A stretch of DNA of 64,000 bases. Origin: Hymenobacter aquaticus (lineage in GTDB: Bacteria > Bacteroidota > Bacteroidia > Cytophagales > Hymenobacteraceae). The notes under the pieces are model-generated. The model had not been told where the DNA came from, did no database searches, and saw only the letters and a program-made list of their open reading frames with translations. The stretch is from positions 310,001 through 374,000 of the forward strand of contig NZ_SRLC01000002.1 of the NCBI RefSeq assembly GCF_004765605.1. The letters run 5' to 3'. Below are positions 45,226 through 54,242 of the stretch, one piece after another; the stretch's first letter is position 1; each line of letters starts with the position of its first letter. Position numbers and translations under genes: made by a program.

Positions 45226-46281
45226 ATGATTTCCTTCGTGTTGCGGCGGCTGTTGCAGGGCATACTGGTGCTGGCCGGCGTGGCCCTCACCGTGTTTTTC
45301 CTGTTCACGGTGCTGCCCGGCGACCCGGTGGCGCTGCTGGCCGGCCAACGCTCGGATGCGGCCACCCGCGCCGCCATTGCCGCCGACCTGGGCCTCGACC
45401 AGCCCGTGCCGGTGCAATTGGTGGGCTACCTGAACGACGTGTCGCCGGTGGGCGTGCACCCGCGCGACTCGGCCGGGGTAGCCAAGTACGGCGGCGTGGC
45501 TTTGCTGCCGCTCGGCACCAAGGCCGTGGTGCTGAAAGTGCCGTACCTGCGCCGCTCCTTCCAAAGCAACAAGGACGTACTGAGCATTCTGGCCGACCAC
45601 TTCACCGGCACGCTGTGGCTGGCGTTGGCGGCCATGCTGCTGGCGGCGGTGCTGGGCATCGGCTTCGGCATCGTGGCGGCGCTGCGGCCCCATTCCTGGC
45701 TCGACCGGGCCCTGATTACGACGTCGGTGCTGGGTATTTCGGTGCCTTCGTTCGTGGCCGGCATCCTCATTGCCATGACGTTCGGGTTTTACTGGAGCCG
45801 CTGGACCGGCCTGAACCTGACCGGGCAGCTCTACGAAACCGACCCCTTCACGGGCCGCCACCTGGTGCTGCGCAACCTGCTGCTGCCGGCCTTCGCGCTG
45901 GGCATCCGGCCGCTGGCCGTCATCACCCAGCTCACGCGCAGCTCCATGCTCGACGTGCTCAGCCAGGATTACATCCGCACGGCGCGGGCCAAGGGCCTGT
46001 CGGGCTACCGCGTGGTGGTGGGCCACGCCCTCAAGAATGCCCTGAACCCGGTAATCACGGCCGTTTCGGGCTGGCTGGCGTCGCTCATGGCGGGAGCTTT
46101 CTTCATCGAGTACATCTTCAACTGGAAAGGGCTGGGCACCGTGACGCTGCGGGCCGTCGAAAACCTGGATTTTCCGGTGGTCATGGGCGCTACCATCTTC
46201 ATTGCCTTCCTGTTCGTGGTGGTCAACATCGTCGTCGACGTGCTCTACGCCCTGCTCGACCCCCGCGTGAAGCTCAGTTAA
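45226..46281 (+). CDS. DppB/OppB-type ABC transporter permease
   Basis: A 351-residue permease with the GltA/DppB N-terminus (MISFVLRRLLQGILVLAGVALTVFFLFTVLPGDP), about six helices and the EAA-type cytoplasmic loop RTARAKGLSGYRVVVGHALKNALNPVIT that contacts the ATPase. The family imports di- or oligopeptides or nickel. No substrate-binding protein, second permease or ATPase is adjacent. A central insertion (about 65-115) before the second helix is longer than in enteric DppB and is common in Bacteroidota. Confidence 0.88.
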   Translation: MISFVLRRLLQGILVLAGVALTVFFLFTVLPGDPVALLAGQRSDAATRAAIAADLGLDQPVPVQLVGYLNDVSPVGVHPRDSAGVAKYGGVALLPLGTKAVVLKVPYLRRSFQSNKDVLSILADHFTGTLWLALAAMLLAAVLGIGFGIVAALRPHSWLDRALITTSVLGISVPSFVAGILIAMTFGFYWSRWTGLNLTGQLYETDPFTGRHLVLRNLLLPAFALGIRPLAVITQLTRSSMLDVLSQDYIRTARAKGLSGYRVVVGHALKNALNPVITAVSGWLASLMAGAFFIEYIFNWKGLGTVTLRAVENLDFPVVMGATIFIAFLFVVVNIVVDVLYALLDPRVKLS

Positions 46282-46410
46282 GGTGCTAATTGTTAATGTG
46301 CGAATGTGCTGATGTGGGTGAATGTGAGAAATGCATCATTAGCACATCAGCACATTTTCCACATTTCGCACATTAACACCACATTCGCACATTAACAATT
46401 AGCACCTTAA
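46278..46410. repeat. Large inverted repeat with perfect 31-bp arms
   Basis: Bases 46278-46308 and 46380-46410 are exact reverse complements. The left arm contains the permease stop codon and the right arm ends 5 bases before aroK. The inner part has more TGTGC/GCACA units (TGCTGATGTG with CACATCAGCA), so several folds are possible. It may work as a terminator or attenuator despite lacking a T-tract. Confidence 0.8.
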
Positions 46411-46415
46411 CCAAG

Positions 46416-46937
46416 ATGCGCCTGTACTTGATTGGCATGCCGGGAGCCGGCAAAACGACCCTGGGCCGGGCGCTGGCTACGGCCTACGAAGTGCCCTTCC
46501 GCGACCTGGACGCCGAAATCGTGCGGCGGGAGCGGCGCACGGTGGCCGATATTTTTGCCACCGACGGCGAGGCGTACTTCCGGGCCCGGGAAGCCGAAGT
46601 GCTACGCGAAGTGGTGGCCGAGCTGCCCGCCGTGGTGCTGGCTACGGGCGGGGGCACGCCCTGCTTCCACCAGAATCTGGAGGTGCTGCTGGCCACGGGC
46701 CACACCCTCTACCTGGAGGTGCCGGTGGAGGAGCTGGTAGCCCGCTTGCAGCGCGCCGCCGCCAGCCGGCCGCTGCTGGCCCAGTCGGCTGGCCCGGCCG
46801 AGCTGGAAGCCCGTTTGCGCGAAACCTTAGCGGCCCGGGAACAGTTTTATAACCGCGCCCCGCTGCGCTGTAAGGGCCCTTCCTGCACCGTAGCGGCAGT
46901 GCGGCAGCTGCTGCACCAGTACCGGGTGAGTAGCTAA
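46416..46937 (+). CDS. aroK: Shikimate kinase
   Basis: A 173-residue P-loop kinase that phosphorylates shikimate in aromatic amino acid synthesis. It has Walker A GMPGAGKTTLG (7-17), the shikimate-binding DLDAEI and FRAREAEVL, GGGTP and the lid/adenine region around RPLLAQ. The length is typical. It starts just after the large inverted repeat. Confidence 0.93.
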   Translation: MRLYLIGMPGAGKTTLGRALATAYEVPFRDLDAEIVRRERRTVADIFATDGEAYFRAREAEVLREVVAELPAVVLATGGGTPCFHQNLEVLLATGHTLYLEVPVEELVARLQRAAASRPLLAQSAGPAELEARLRETLAAREQFYNRAPLRCKGPSCTVAAVRQLLHQYRVSS

Positions 46938-47016
46938 CCCGAGCACTTCTGCGTATTCGGCGCAGTGTTTGTGCGTCTCTGCGTACTTTTGCCTTTTCCA
47001 AAAGCTGATCATTCCT

Positions 47017-47697
47017 ATGAATTCCGCTCCTTCCTCACCGGCCCTCGACACGGCTCCTTCCCCGGTAAAAACACCTGACCAGATCAAGCCCAAGCACAAA
47101 GGGTCGGCGCAGCTGTTCAAAAACCCCGTGCTGGAGCGTCTCACGCACACGCACATAGCCCTGCCCGTCTCCATCTTCCTGTTGACGGCCGCCGGCAGCC
47201 TGTACTACGGCCTGACGCGCGGCTTTATCAGCGGGGTATCGGCTTTCGGGCTGTTTCTGCTGGGCTGGTTTATGTTCACCTTCGTGGAGTATGCCATGCA
47301 CCGCTACCTCTACCATATTCCGGCCACCACGCCCAAGCGGGCCAAGTTTCAGTACACCATGCACGGGGTGCACCACGAGTATCCCAAGGATAAAACCCGC
47401 CTGGCCATGCCGCCCATCATTACGGTGTTCGTGGCTTCGCTGCTGTTCTTCATCTTCCGCTTCATTTTCAGCAGCTACGCCTTCGGTATCCTGGCGGGCT
47501 TCACGTTTGGCTATGCGCTCTACCTGTTCGTGCACTACGCCATCCACGCCTACGCCCCGCCCAAGAACTTCCTGAAAGTGTGGTGGACGCACCACGCCCA
47601 GCACCACTACCGGCAGGACGAAATTGCCTTCGGCGTGTCGTCGACGCTCTGGGACCATATCATCGGCACCATGCCCAAGAAAGCGGAAAGCAAGTAG
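47017..47697 (+). CDS. Fatty acid hydroxylase / sterol desaturase family protein
   Basis: A 226-residue integral membrane di-iron enzyme. Four hydrophobic segments carry the histidine clusters HRYLYH, HGVHHEYPKD, HYAIH and HHAQHHY. The arrangement resembles the fatty acid 2-hydroxylase (FA2H/Scs7) subgroup, which hydroxylates sphingolipid acyl chains. Bacteroidota such as Hymenobacter can contain sphingolipids, so this is a reasonable role. A 25-residue soluble leader precedes the first helix. A strong terminator follows. Confidence 0.85.
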   Translation: MNSAPSSPALDTAPSPVKTPDQIKPKHKGSAQLFKNPVLERLTHTHIALPVSIFLLTAAGSLYYGLTRGFISGVSAFGLFLLGWFMFTFVEYAMHRYLYHIPATTPKRAKFQYTMHGVHHEYPKDKTRLAMPPIITVFVASLLFFIFRFIFSSYAFGILAGFTFGYALYLFVHYAIHAYAPPKNFLKVWWTHHAQHHYRQDEIAFGVSSTLWDHIIGTMPKKAESK

Positions 47698-47719
47698 CGC
47701 CGCTACGCTGCCCATACTG

Positions 47720-47749
47720 AGCCCGGCTTCGCAAGAGCCGGGCTTTTTT
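47720..47749 (+). terminator. Terminator of the fatty acid hydroxylase gene
   Basis: A 9-bp stem AGCCCGGCT / AGCCGGGCT with a 7-base loop and a T6 tail. Confidence 0.88.
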
Positions 47750-47892
47750 GTGGCTCAACCTTAACAATGGGTGGCAAAGTATAATTAATCGAAGACTTTT
47801 TTACGGTCTATTAGGGCTTATATAATTCTATATTTTTCCAATAAAATTAAAATAAGTCAATGGTTTTATGGCTTTTATGGGAACTAATTATA

Positions 47893-47900
47893 TATTTTTG
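47893..47900 (+). promoter_or_regulatory. Candidate -7 box in an AT-rich leader
   Basis: TATTTTTG fits TAnnTTTG and lies in a marked AT-rich stretch (47760-47900) before the T9SS protein gene. The -33 match is weak. Confidence 0.4.
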
Positions 47901-47973
47901 ATTGGTGCGCGGTAACCGTCCGTACTACTGGATGGAGGCTGCCTTGCCATTTCGTTCCACTCTATCCCCACCT

Positions 47974-50391
47974 ATGAAGACACGTTACTTTCTCCTGCTG
48001 CTCGCGGCGCTTGGCTTGGGCACGGCACCGGCCACGGCTCAGTATCAGTTCAAAAACCAGCCCGATGCTACCTCCGCCGGCCTGGGGGCCTACGTGCAGA
48101 GCTTCAACTCGCTGGCTAACACCAAGGCCAATTTCAACAGCAACACCACGCTGCCCGGCGTGTACGCCCGCTTCACGCTGGCTAGCTTCGGTGCCAGCGA
48201 GTTCGAGTCGTACCAGCGGCTGAGCACGCCCGCCAAGCTGGCCCCCGACGACGGCTCGGAAGGCAACGCCACCGCCTCCACCGTCGATGCCGACGGTACG
48301 CCGCACGGGGCCGCGTGGTACCATTTCGGCACCAGCGGCAGCCTCGACCGGGCCCTGGGCGGCATTGCCTCCACCAACATAACCGCCGGCGTAGGCTACA
48401 TCGGCATCCGGCTGAGAAACAGCTCGTCGGTGCCCATCAAGAACCTGGAAATAAAGTACGCCATGGAGCAGTGGTACAACTCCAGCAACACCCAGGAAGC
48501 CACCATGCGGGTGCACTACCGGCGCTCCACCACGCCCATCACCCAGCTCACGACCGGCACCTGGACGCCCGTTGGCGAGCTGGACGTGCCGGCCCCGTCT
48601 ACCAGCACGGCCATTACCCCGCGCGACGGCAACGCGGCCACCAACCGGCGCGTGGTGCAGGCCAAGCTGCTCGGGGGCAGCGGCGTGGTGCTGGCTCCCG
48701 GCGAGGAAATCATGGTGCGCTGGTCGTACGTGTTCAACTCGGCCAGCAACGGCAACGGCTTGAGCATCGACGACGTGGTTATCACGCCCGAAACCAATAT
48801 TTTCTACTCGGAAGCTACCGGCGACCTGACCGATAAGAACAGGTGGGGCATCAACACCGACGGCAGCGGCACCAAGCCCCACAACTTCGCCGTCGACAAC
48901 ACCACCTTTTACGTGCGCGGCACCGATTCCCTGGCTAACCGCATTTCCAGCTCCTGGGCCATCACGGGCACCAACTCCAAGCTCGTGGTGGGCACGGCCA
49001 GTGAGCGGGCCGTGCTTTACCTCGACAACGCGGCCAGCCTGACGGCCACCGTCGACGTTACGTCGGGGTCCCGTTTGCGCATTGCCAAAACCCAGAATAC
49101 GCTCACGCTGGGCACCCTGAACCTGCAAAGCGTGGTGGAATACCTCAACAGCAGCACCGCCACTACCCAGCGGGTAAACGGCGGCAGCTACGGCATTTTG
49201 AAGCTGAACGGCACCGGCCCCAAAACCCTGGCCGGCCCCGTGCTGGTAACCAGCGACCTGGCCTTTACCAGCCCCGGCCTCTCGACCCTGACCCTGGCGG
49301 ACCACGACCTGACCATCCTGAAAAACGGGCGGGTACGGACCCTGGCGGGTACGGCCTTTTTCGTGACCAACGGCAAAGGCGGCCTGCGGCAAACGGTCAG
49401 CAGCACGGGCGAGGAGGTAACCTTTCCCGTAGCCACCACGGCTACCGCCGCCGACTACACGCCCATCGTATTGTCGCAGACGGCGGCCAGCTCGGAGGAT
49501 ACCTACAAGGTGCGGGTGGCCGGCAACGTGTACCGCAACTACGACGCGAATGAAGTGGGCACCGGGGTAGTGACGGAGGGCGTGGTGAAGAAAACCTGGT
49601 TTGTGAGCGAAGAGGTGCCCGGCAACTCCGACATTACCCTGCAAGCCTTCTGGGACCCGAAAGACGAGGGCACCGGCTTCGACGACGCCAATGCCTTCGT
49701 GGACCATTACACCACGGGCCTGAGCTGGGACCGGGTGAAGCAGACGCCCGGCGCGGTGCCTGCGGCCAACAAGAAAGCCGCCAAGCGGGGAGGAGTCAAG
49801 AACTTCTCGCCGTTTGCCGTGGCCTCGCGCACCGGGGGCGTGCTGCCCGTCACCCTGACCGCCTTTACCGCCCAGCGTAGCGCGGCCACCGTGGCCTGCG
49901 CCTGGGCTACGGCCACCGAAACCAACAGCGCCTACTTCGTGGTGGAGCGCAGCGCCAACGCCGCCACCTACGCCGAAATCGGGCGGGTAGCCGGGGCCGG
50001 CACCAGCACCCGGCCCCACTCGTACGCCTTCATTGACCAGCAGCCCCTGACCGGTACGACCTATTACCGCCTGCGTCAGGTCGATACAGACGGCAGCACG
50101 GCTTTTTCGCCGGTGGCCGTGGTGCAGGGCGGAGCGGCTTCCGCCGATTTTGCCATTACCCCCAATCCCGGCGCCGGGCGGTATGAGCTGCGCACCAACT
50201 TCCGGGAGGCCACCCAACTGCGGGGCCGCGTCGTGAACCTGCTGGGGCAGTCGGTGCTGGAGCTGAACGAGCCGGTGGCGGCCGGGGAGGCCCGCCTGCC
50301 GCTGCTGCTGACCGGGCAGCCCGCCGGCCTCTACCTGGTGCAGCTGGCTACCGCCGCCGGCCCCGTAGTGCTGCGGGTGGTGAAAGAGTAA
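47974..50391 (+). CDS. Large secreted T9SS cargo protein
   Basis: An 805-residue exported protein of unknown enzymatic role. It has a signal peptide (YFLLLLAALGLGTAPATAQ), then a beta-rich body (about 25-600) with jelly-roll-like strands and many Thr/Ser/Asn. A module typical of Bacteroidota cargo follows, LPVTLTAFTAQRSAATVACAWATATETNSAYFVVERS (about 625-665). It ends in a type A sorting domain (FAITPNPGAGRYELRTNF ... PAGLYLVQL ... VLRVVKE, about 726-805). The sorting domain sends it through the type IX system to the surface. ATG at 47974 opens the signal peptide. Confidence 0.85.
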   Translation: MKTRYFLLLLAALGLGTAPATAQYQFKNQPDATSAGLGAYVQSFNSLANTKANFNSNTTLPGVYARFTLASFGASEFESYQRLSTPAKLAPDDGSEGNATASTVDADGTPHGAAWYHFGTSGSLDRALGGIASTNITAGVGYIGIRLRNSSSVPIKNLEIKYAMEQWYNSSNTQEATMRVHYRRSTTPITQLTTGTWTPVGELDVPAPSTSTAITPRDGNAATNRRVVQAKLLGGSGVVLAPGEEIMVRWSYVFNSASNGNGLSIDDVVITPETNIFYSEATGDLTDKNRWGINTDGSGTKPHNFAVDNTTFYVRGTDSLANRISSSWAITGTNSKLVVGTASERAVLYLDNAASLTATVDVTSGSRLRIAKTQNTLTLGTLNLQSVVEYLNSSTATTQRVNGGSYGILKLNGTGPKTLAGPVLVTSDLAFTSPGLSTLTLADHDLTILKNGRVRTLAGTAFFVTNGKGGLRQTVSSTGEEVTFPVATTATAADYTPIVLSQTAASSEDTYKVRVAGNVYRNYDANEVGTGVVTEGVVKKTWFVSEEVPGNSDITLQAFWDPKDEGTGFDDANAFVDHYTTGLSWDRVKQTPGAVPAANKKAAKRGGVKNFSPFAVASRTGGVLPVTLTAFTAQRSAATVACAWATATETNSAYFVVERSANAATYAEIGRVAGAGTSTRPHSYAFIDQQPLTGTTYYRLRQVDTDGSTAFSPVAVVQGGAASADFAITPNPGAGRYELRTNFREATQLRGRVVNLLGQSVLELNEPVAAGEARLPLLLTGQPAGLYLVQLATAAGPVVLRVVKE

Positions 50392-50415
50392 CCGCTTACA
50401 CTTCCTGCCAAAGTA

Positions 50416-50448
50416 AAAAGGCCGCCCCAGCATCTGGGGCGGCCTTTT
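50416..50448. terminator. Bidirectional terminator
   Basis: A 15-bp stem (50416-50430 with 50434-50448) and CAT loop, with A4 on one side and T4 on the other. It separates the T9SS protein gene from the convergent small lipoprotein gene. Confidence 0.88.
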
Positions 50449-50468
50449 CTATTATCTAACAAGCTCGG

Positions 50469-50639
50469 TTAGCGCCGCACTTTGCGCAGGATAAACAGAA
50501 TCAGGAGCACGACCAGCACCACGCCGATCAGGCCGGTCCAGATGCCGGCTTTGAAGATGTCGCCGACAACTTCGCAGCTGCTCAACGAAAAGGTCAGCAG
50601 CACGAGCAAGGCAGGCAGGAGAATACGGTAGTTTTTCAT
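50469..50639 (-). CDS. Small lipoprotein with C-terminal membrane helix
   Basis: A 56-residue protein: MKNYRILLPALLVLLTFSLSS, lipobox Cys22, then EVVGDIFKAGIWTGLIG, a hydrophobic helix (VVLVVLLILFIL) and a basic end RKVRR. The order lipobox-E-V-V-GDIFKAG-W is seen in many small Bacteroidota proteins of unknown role. The reading frame, signal and flanking terminator all support a real gene even though it is very short. Confidence 0.7.
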   Translation of the reverse strand: MKNYRILLPALLVLLTFSLSSCEVVGDIFKAGIWTGLIGVVLVVLLILFILRKVRR

Positions 50640-50750
50640 GGCGGTAGGGTCGGGAAGGAAGTAGGAGAGGAGCCGGTTGGGTCCAACCCTGATGAATACT
50701 GCGGCTTGCCGGAAAAGGTTGGATTATAGCCGGATTCTAAGCCTACACGG

Positions 50751-50782
50751 AAAAAGGCTGCCCCGCTTGGAGCAGCCTTTTT
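50751..50782 (-). terminator. Terminator of the GH64-like gene
   Basis: An 11-bp stem (50751-50761 with 50772-50782) with T5 at the end on the minus strand. Confidence 0.8.
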
Positions 50783-50808
50783 CAGAGACAAGCTGGCAAC
50801 CCCCGGGC

Positions 50809-53055
50809 CTACTTGGCGAAGCGGCGCAGCACCTGCTGCTGGTCGGGGGTGATGAGCAGCAGCGTGTAGAGGCCGGCGGGCAGGGCCGCTACCGGTACAG
50901 TGCTGGTTTGCAGGGTGCCCGAGGCCACGGTTTTACCCCGCAGGTCCAGAATCTGGTAGCGGCTGCCGGTCAGGGGCAGCTCGGCGCGCAGCCGCAGCTG
51001 GTCCTGGGCAGGGTTGGGGTACACTTCCAGGGTTTCGAGGCTGCGCTGGGCCCCGCTGGTAGCCAGAGCCGTGCCGGCCGTGCGGGCCGCCGCGGCTTTG
51101 CTGATGCGCACCCAGTTGATGTTCCAGCCGGCCGACTGGGCGTAGATGCCGAAGTTGTAGGTGCCCGCGTTGATGGTCACCGTTTTGGAAACGGTGGTCC
51201 AGGTCTGCCAGCCGCCGGTGGCAGGAATGGTTGAGTTGCCGAACTGGATGGTGCCGGCATTGAGGTCCGAAGAGATGGTACCGCCGCTGGCCCCGCTGGC
51301 TACGCGGTACTCAATGAGGTAGGAGCCGGTGGTGGGGAAGCTGATGTTGTTCCAGACCAGGTAGTCGCCCGCGTCCACGAAGCCCATGTCCTGGCCGCCG
51401 CCGGTGTCGGAGCAGGCTTCCACCGTCATGCCATTGTTCACGTTGGCGGCTTCGGCCTGCAAGGTCACGCTGAACGTGCTGGTCGGGGCCGTGCGCACCC
51501 GCACGGAGGTAGCCTTATCGTTCCAGTTGCCGGTGCCCAGCGGGTTATTCACCAGGCAGCTGTTGCCGGCGCTGCCCACCGTGAGCGTGCCGCCGGTGAA
51601 GTTGTCGTTTTCGTAGAGCACCACCTCGTAGCCGGCATTCACCTTGAGCGAGGAAATGTCGTCGTTCAGGATGCCCCGGCTTTGCAGGGCCGAAAGGGTA
51701 TAGTCGCCCACGGGCAGGTTGACGGCCGTGCCGGTGTAGTTGCAGTCTTTGTACATGGTGCTCACGCCCGCCACCGGGGGCGGCGTGCTGCCCGCGTAGC
51801 CGCCGAAGGTGGCCACCACCTTGGTGGGCTGGGGCGTGTGCAGCGTGGCCGACTGGTCGTTCACGTCGTCGTAGGCGAAGCCGTAGCTGAGGTTATCCAC
51901 GCTGATGCCGGGCAGGTGCCAGAAGCGGGCGTAGTAGTTGGCCGGCGCGGCCTGGTAGTAGCGGCTGGCGTCGTACCAGTTCTGCTGGCCGGGCGTGGCG
52001 GTGGTTACGTCCACCACGTGGCGGTTAATGGCGGCCGTCATCTGGGCCTGCACCACCAAGTCACAGTCGCCATCACTGACGCGGTTGTCGAGCAAACCCT
52101 TGCCCTCGAAGGCCATTTGCGTCGTCGGGCGGCCGTTGATAATGCCCGTGCGGCCCGCAAAGGCCCCCGACTGGCCCACCACCACCAGCCGGTCGTTGGC
52201 ATCGACGCGGCCCTTGAAGACGCCCGCGTTGCCGGCGTAGAAAATTAGGTCCGTGGTTTTGTACTTGTTCCAGATGGCGTCGATGTAGCTCTTGAAGTAC
52301 TGGCCGTAGGGGCCGGCCACGGTGCCGTTGGAGCCGTCCTGGAAGGCCGGGGTCTTGGACGGGAAGGTGATTTCGCCGGTGGTGTTGTTCACGGTGCCCT
52401 GAAACTCGGTGGGCACGTTGGCTTTGTAGGCGGCCACGATGTCGGCGGCGGTTTTCAGCTCACCCGTGCGCTTCTGGTAGCCACCCCCGCCGAACAGCTC
52501 CAGCCCCATGGGGTAGCGGAAGGCATCGACGCGGGTGGTGTTGCCAAAGAACCCGTACTGGTTGTTGGTCAGCTCAATGAACTCGTACAGGATGTCCTTG
52601 TTCGGGTCGTTCGGGTTCTGCGGGTTGGGCGCCGCGTAGCCCGAAGGCGCGCCCGAGGCCCCGAAGAAGTAGAGGTAGAGCTGCTGCCCGCGGGAAATAA
52701 ACACCCGGCAGCCGGCAATGTAGGGCAGGGTAAACGTCTTGTTGGGAATGCTGCTCAGCCGCGTGAAGCAGGCCGCGTACTTGGAGTTGGCGCCCGGGCC
52801 GGTGTTGCCGTTGTAGGTCGGGCCCGTCACGGTATTGTACGAGGAGCTCATGGGCAGCACCTGGCCGTTGGCCGCGTTGATCCAGACGTGGTTGCCGGCC
52901 GGGTCGATGCCGACAATGGCCACGTACAGGTCGGTGTCGGGGAAGGGGGAGTTGTTGGCAATGGTAAACGGAATGCTGCCCTGCGCCTGGCTCAGGCGGG
53001 GCAGCAGCACCAGGAGCAGCGCCAGCAGGCGCAGAAAGAACGTACTTGTTTTCAT
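50809..53055 (-). CDS. Secreted GH64-like beta-1,3-glucanase with crystallin, CBM6-like and T9SS domains
   Basis: A 748-residue surface or secreted protein. After the signal peptide (FFLRLLALLLVLLPRLSQAQ) comes a GH64/thaumatin-like glucanase region (about 25-415: IPFTIANNSPF, DLYVAIVG, YEFIEL, RVDAFRYPMGLELFG, DLVVQAQMTAAINRHV). A beta/gamma-crystallin domain follows (about 430-520: YKDCNYTGTAVNLPVGDYTL, LYENDNFTGGTL), then a CBM6-like domain (about 526-650: LQAEAANVNNGMTVE, GFVDAGDYLVWN, WNINWVRIS) and a sorting domain (about 672-748: LEVYPNPAQDQLRL). It probably cleaves fungal or algal beta-1,3-glucan. Start ATG at 53055; the upstream extension is not signal-like. Confidence 0.85.
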   Translation of the reverse strand: MKTSTFFLRLLALLLVLLPRLSQAQGSIPFTIANNSPFPDTDLYVAIVGIDPAGNHVWINAANGQVLPMSSSYNTVTGPTYNGNTGPGANSKYAACFTRLSSIPNKTFTLPYIAGCRVFISRGQQLYLYFFGASGAPSGYAAPNPQNPNDPNKDILYEFIELTNNQYGFFGNTTRVDAFRYPMGLELFGGGGYQKRTGELKTAADIVAAYKANVPTEFQGTVNNTTGEITFPSKTPAFQDGSNGTVAGPYGQYFKSYIDAIWNKYKTTDLIFYAGNAGVFKGRVDANDRLVVVGQSGAFAGRTGIINGRPTTQMAFEGKGLLDNRVSDGDCDLVVQAQMTAAINRHVVDVTTATPGQQNWYDASRYYQAAPANYYARFWHLPGISVDNLSYGFAYDDVNDQSATLHTPQPTKVVATFGGYAGSTPPPVAGVSTMYKDCNYTGTAVNLPVGDYTLSALQSRGILNDDISSLKVNAGYEVVLYENDNFTGGTLTVGSAGNSCLVNNPLGTGNWNDKATSVRVRTAPTSTFSVTLQAEAANVNNGMTVEACSDTGGGQDMGFVDAGDYLVWNNISFPTTGSYLIEYRVASGASGGTISSDLNAGTIQFGNSTIPATGGWQTWTTVSKTVTINAGTYNFGIYAQSAGWNINWVRISKAAAARTAGTALATSGAQRSLETLEVYPNPAQDQLRLRAELPLTGSRYQILDLRGKTVASGTLQTSTVPVAALPAGLYTLLLITPDQQQVLRRFAK

Positions 53056-53795
53056 ACGGATAGGGAATGGATGGTGGAAATGGAAAGCAGACAGAACGTA
53101 GCGCCGCCGCGCGGCCGAAGCAGCGGTACGGGAGCTGGTAAACGCGTGGGGGAGTAGCCGGGGAGGGGCCGCCGGGGCGGGCGGCAGGCTGGGCCGCCCC
53201 GCCAAAAACGGGGGCCGCAGCCGATAGAATTAGTTAAATGTAATAGGCCTTTTTCGAGAAAATCAAGGCCCGGCGAAGGGGGCTGTAGGGCCCTGTAGCG
53301 GCGGCTATACGCTTAGCTCGCACGCGTCTTCGGCTTACGGCACACGCCGGCGCGGGCAGCAGCAGATAAGTTGGTTTAATTGCGGAATTAGAAATGCCGG
53401 GGCATTTCATTTAATAAACAATGAAAATATTTGCTTTAATAGCTTGGTTTATTGATAATATTTTAAAGAAAGCGCCAGGGGTACTACGGGTAGCGCGCGC
53501 AGTGCTGGCCGGGCCGTCGGCCGAAACCGCGCCCCGACGGTCGTTTTAGGGCCGGGACCGGGGGGCGCCCCAGGCGTACTCGAATATCGGACCGGGGCAT
53601 TGGTCCAGCGGATGCGGGAGTTGGTGTAACATTCTTTTGGATCCGCCGCCAAGCCGGCACTTTTGGCTTAGTGGCAAGAGGCTGATGACCAGCGAGTCGG
53701 AGAAAACGAGCTTGCTGCCGCCAGCTGGTATTCTTCGCTGCCGCTGCCCATCAGCCTACTGCCTCACCCCGGCTTATTTAACCTTCTCTATCCAT
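53056..53795. other. 740-base intergenic region
   Basis: GC-rich from 53056 to 53215 (upstream of the GH64-like gene), then AT-rich from about 53225 to 53465, and GC-rich again. Open frames across it look like shadows and have no start context or protein-like composition. No clear promoter box, repeat or RNA gene was recognised. Confidence 0.5.
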
Positions 53796-54203
53796 ATGCG
53801 CGCTACAACCAACAACTTACGAGCCTCCCTTGCCATCAGCGTCGGCCTGGCTCTGCTGATTATTCTGGTGAAACAACTGGCCATGCTGCCCTGGTGGAGC
53901 TTCACGGTGGTGGTATTTGCCTTCGGCCTGGCCTTGCCCCACCGCCGCTGGAACGTGTCGGCCTTCGGCATCGGCTTTCTGGTGGGCTTTGTGGTGTGGG
54001 CCGGCACTAATACGCTCTACAGCACCCTCTCGCAGGCCGACCTGTTTGCCAAGGTGGGCAGCGTGATGGGCCTGCACAAAATCGTGCTGCTGCTGGCGTC
54101 CGGCCTCATTGGCGGCCTGCTCACGGGCCTCGCGCTGCTGGCCGGCAAAAGCGCCGTGTACCAGTCGAAGCCCGCGGTGCGCAGCATGGCCGCCGCCGAG
54201 TAA
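53796..54203 (+). CDS. Small membrane protein of unknown function
   Basis: A 135-residue protein with four hydrophobic segments (SLAISVGLALLIILVKQ, SFTVVVFAFGLALPH, FGIGFLVGFVVWAG, IVLLLASGLIGGLLTGLALLAG). There is no known motif. The ATG at 53796 was chosen because the upstream extension is not membrane-like and lacks a start context. It ends 39 bases before the formyltransferase gene and might be the first gene of that operon, although it looks like a general envelope protein. Confidence 0.65.
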   Translation: MRATTNNLRASLAISVGLALLIILVKQLAMLPWWSFTVVVFAFGLALPHRRWNVSAFGIGFLVGFVVWAGTNTLYSTLSQADLFAKVGSVMGLHKIVLLLASGLIGGLLTGLALLAGKSAVYQSKPAVRSMAAAE

Positions 54204-54242
54204 CCCGTTTGACTTTCAGCTCATTCCTAAAGAAAACGACCC

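Noticed and set aside
47962..50433. An 823-residue open frame antisense to the T9SS cargo gene
   Set aside because: Composition bias (Gly, Val, His, Arg) typical of antisense shadows; the forward frame has a signal peptide and sorting domain.
53449..53652. Small minus-strand open frame in the long intergenic region
   Set aside because: Arg/Pro-rich shadow-like composition and no start context or homology pattern.
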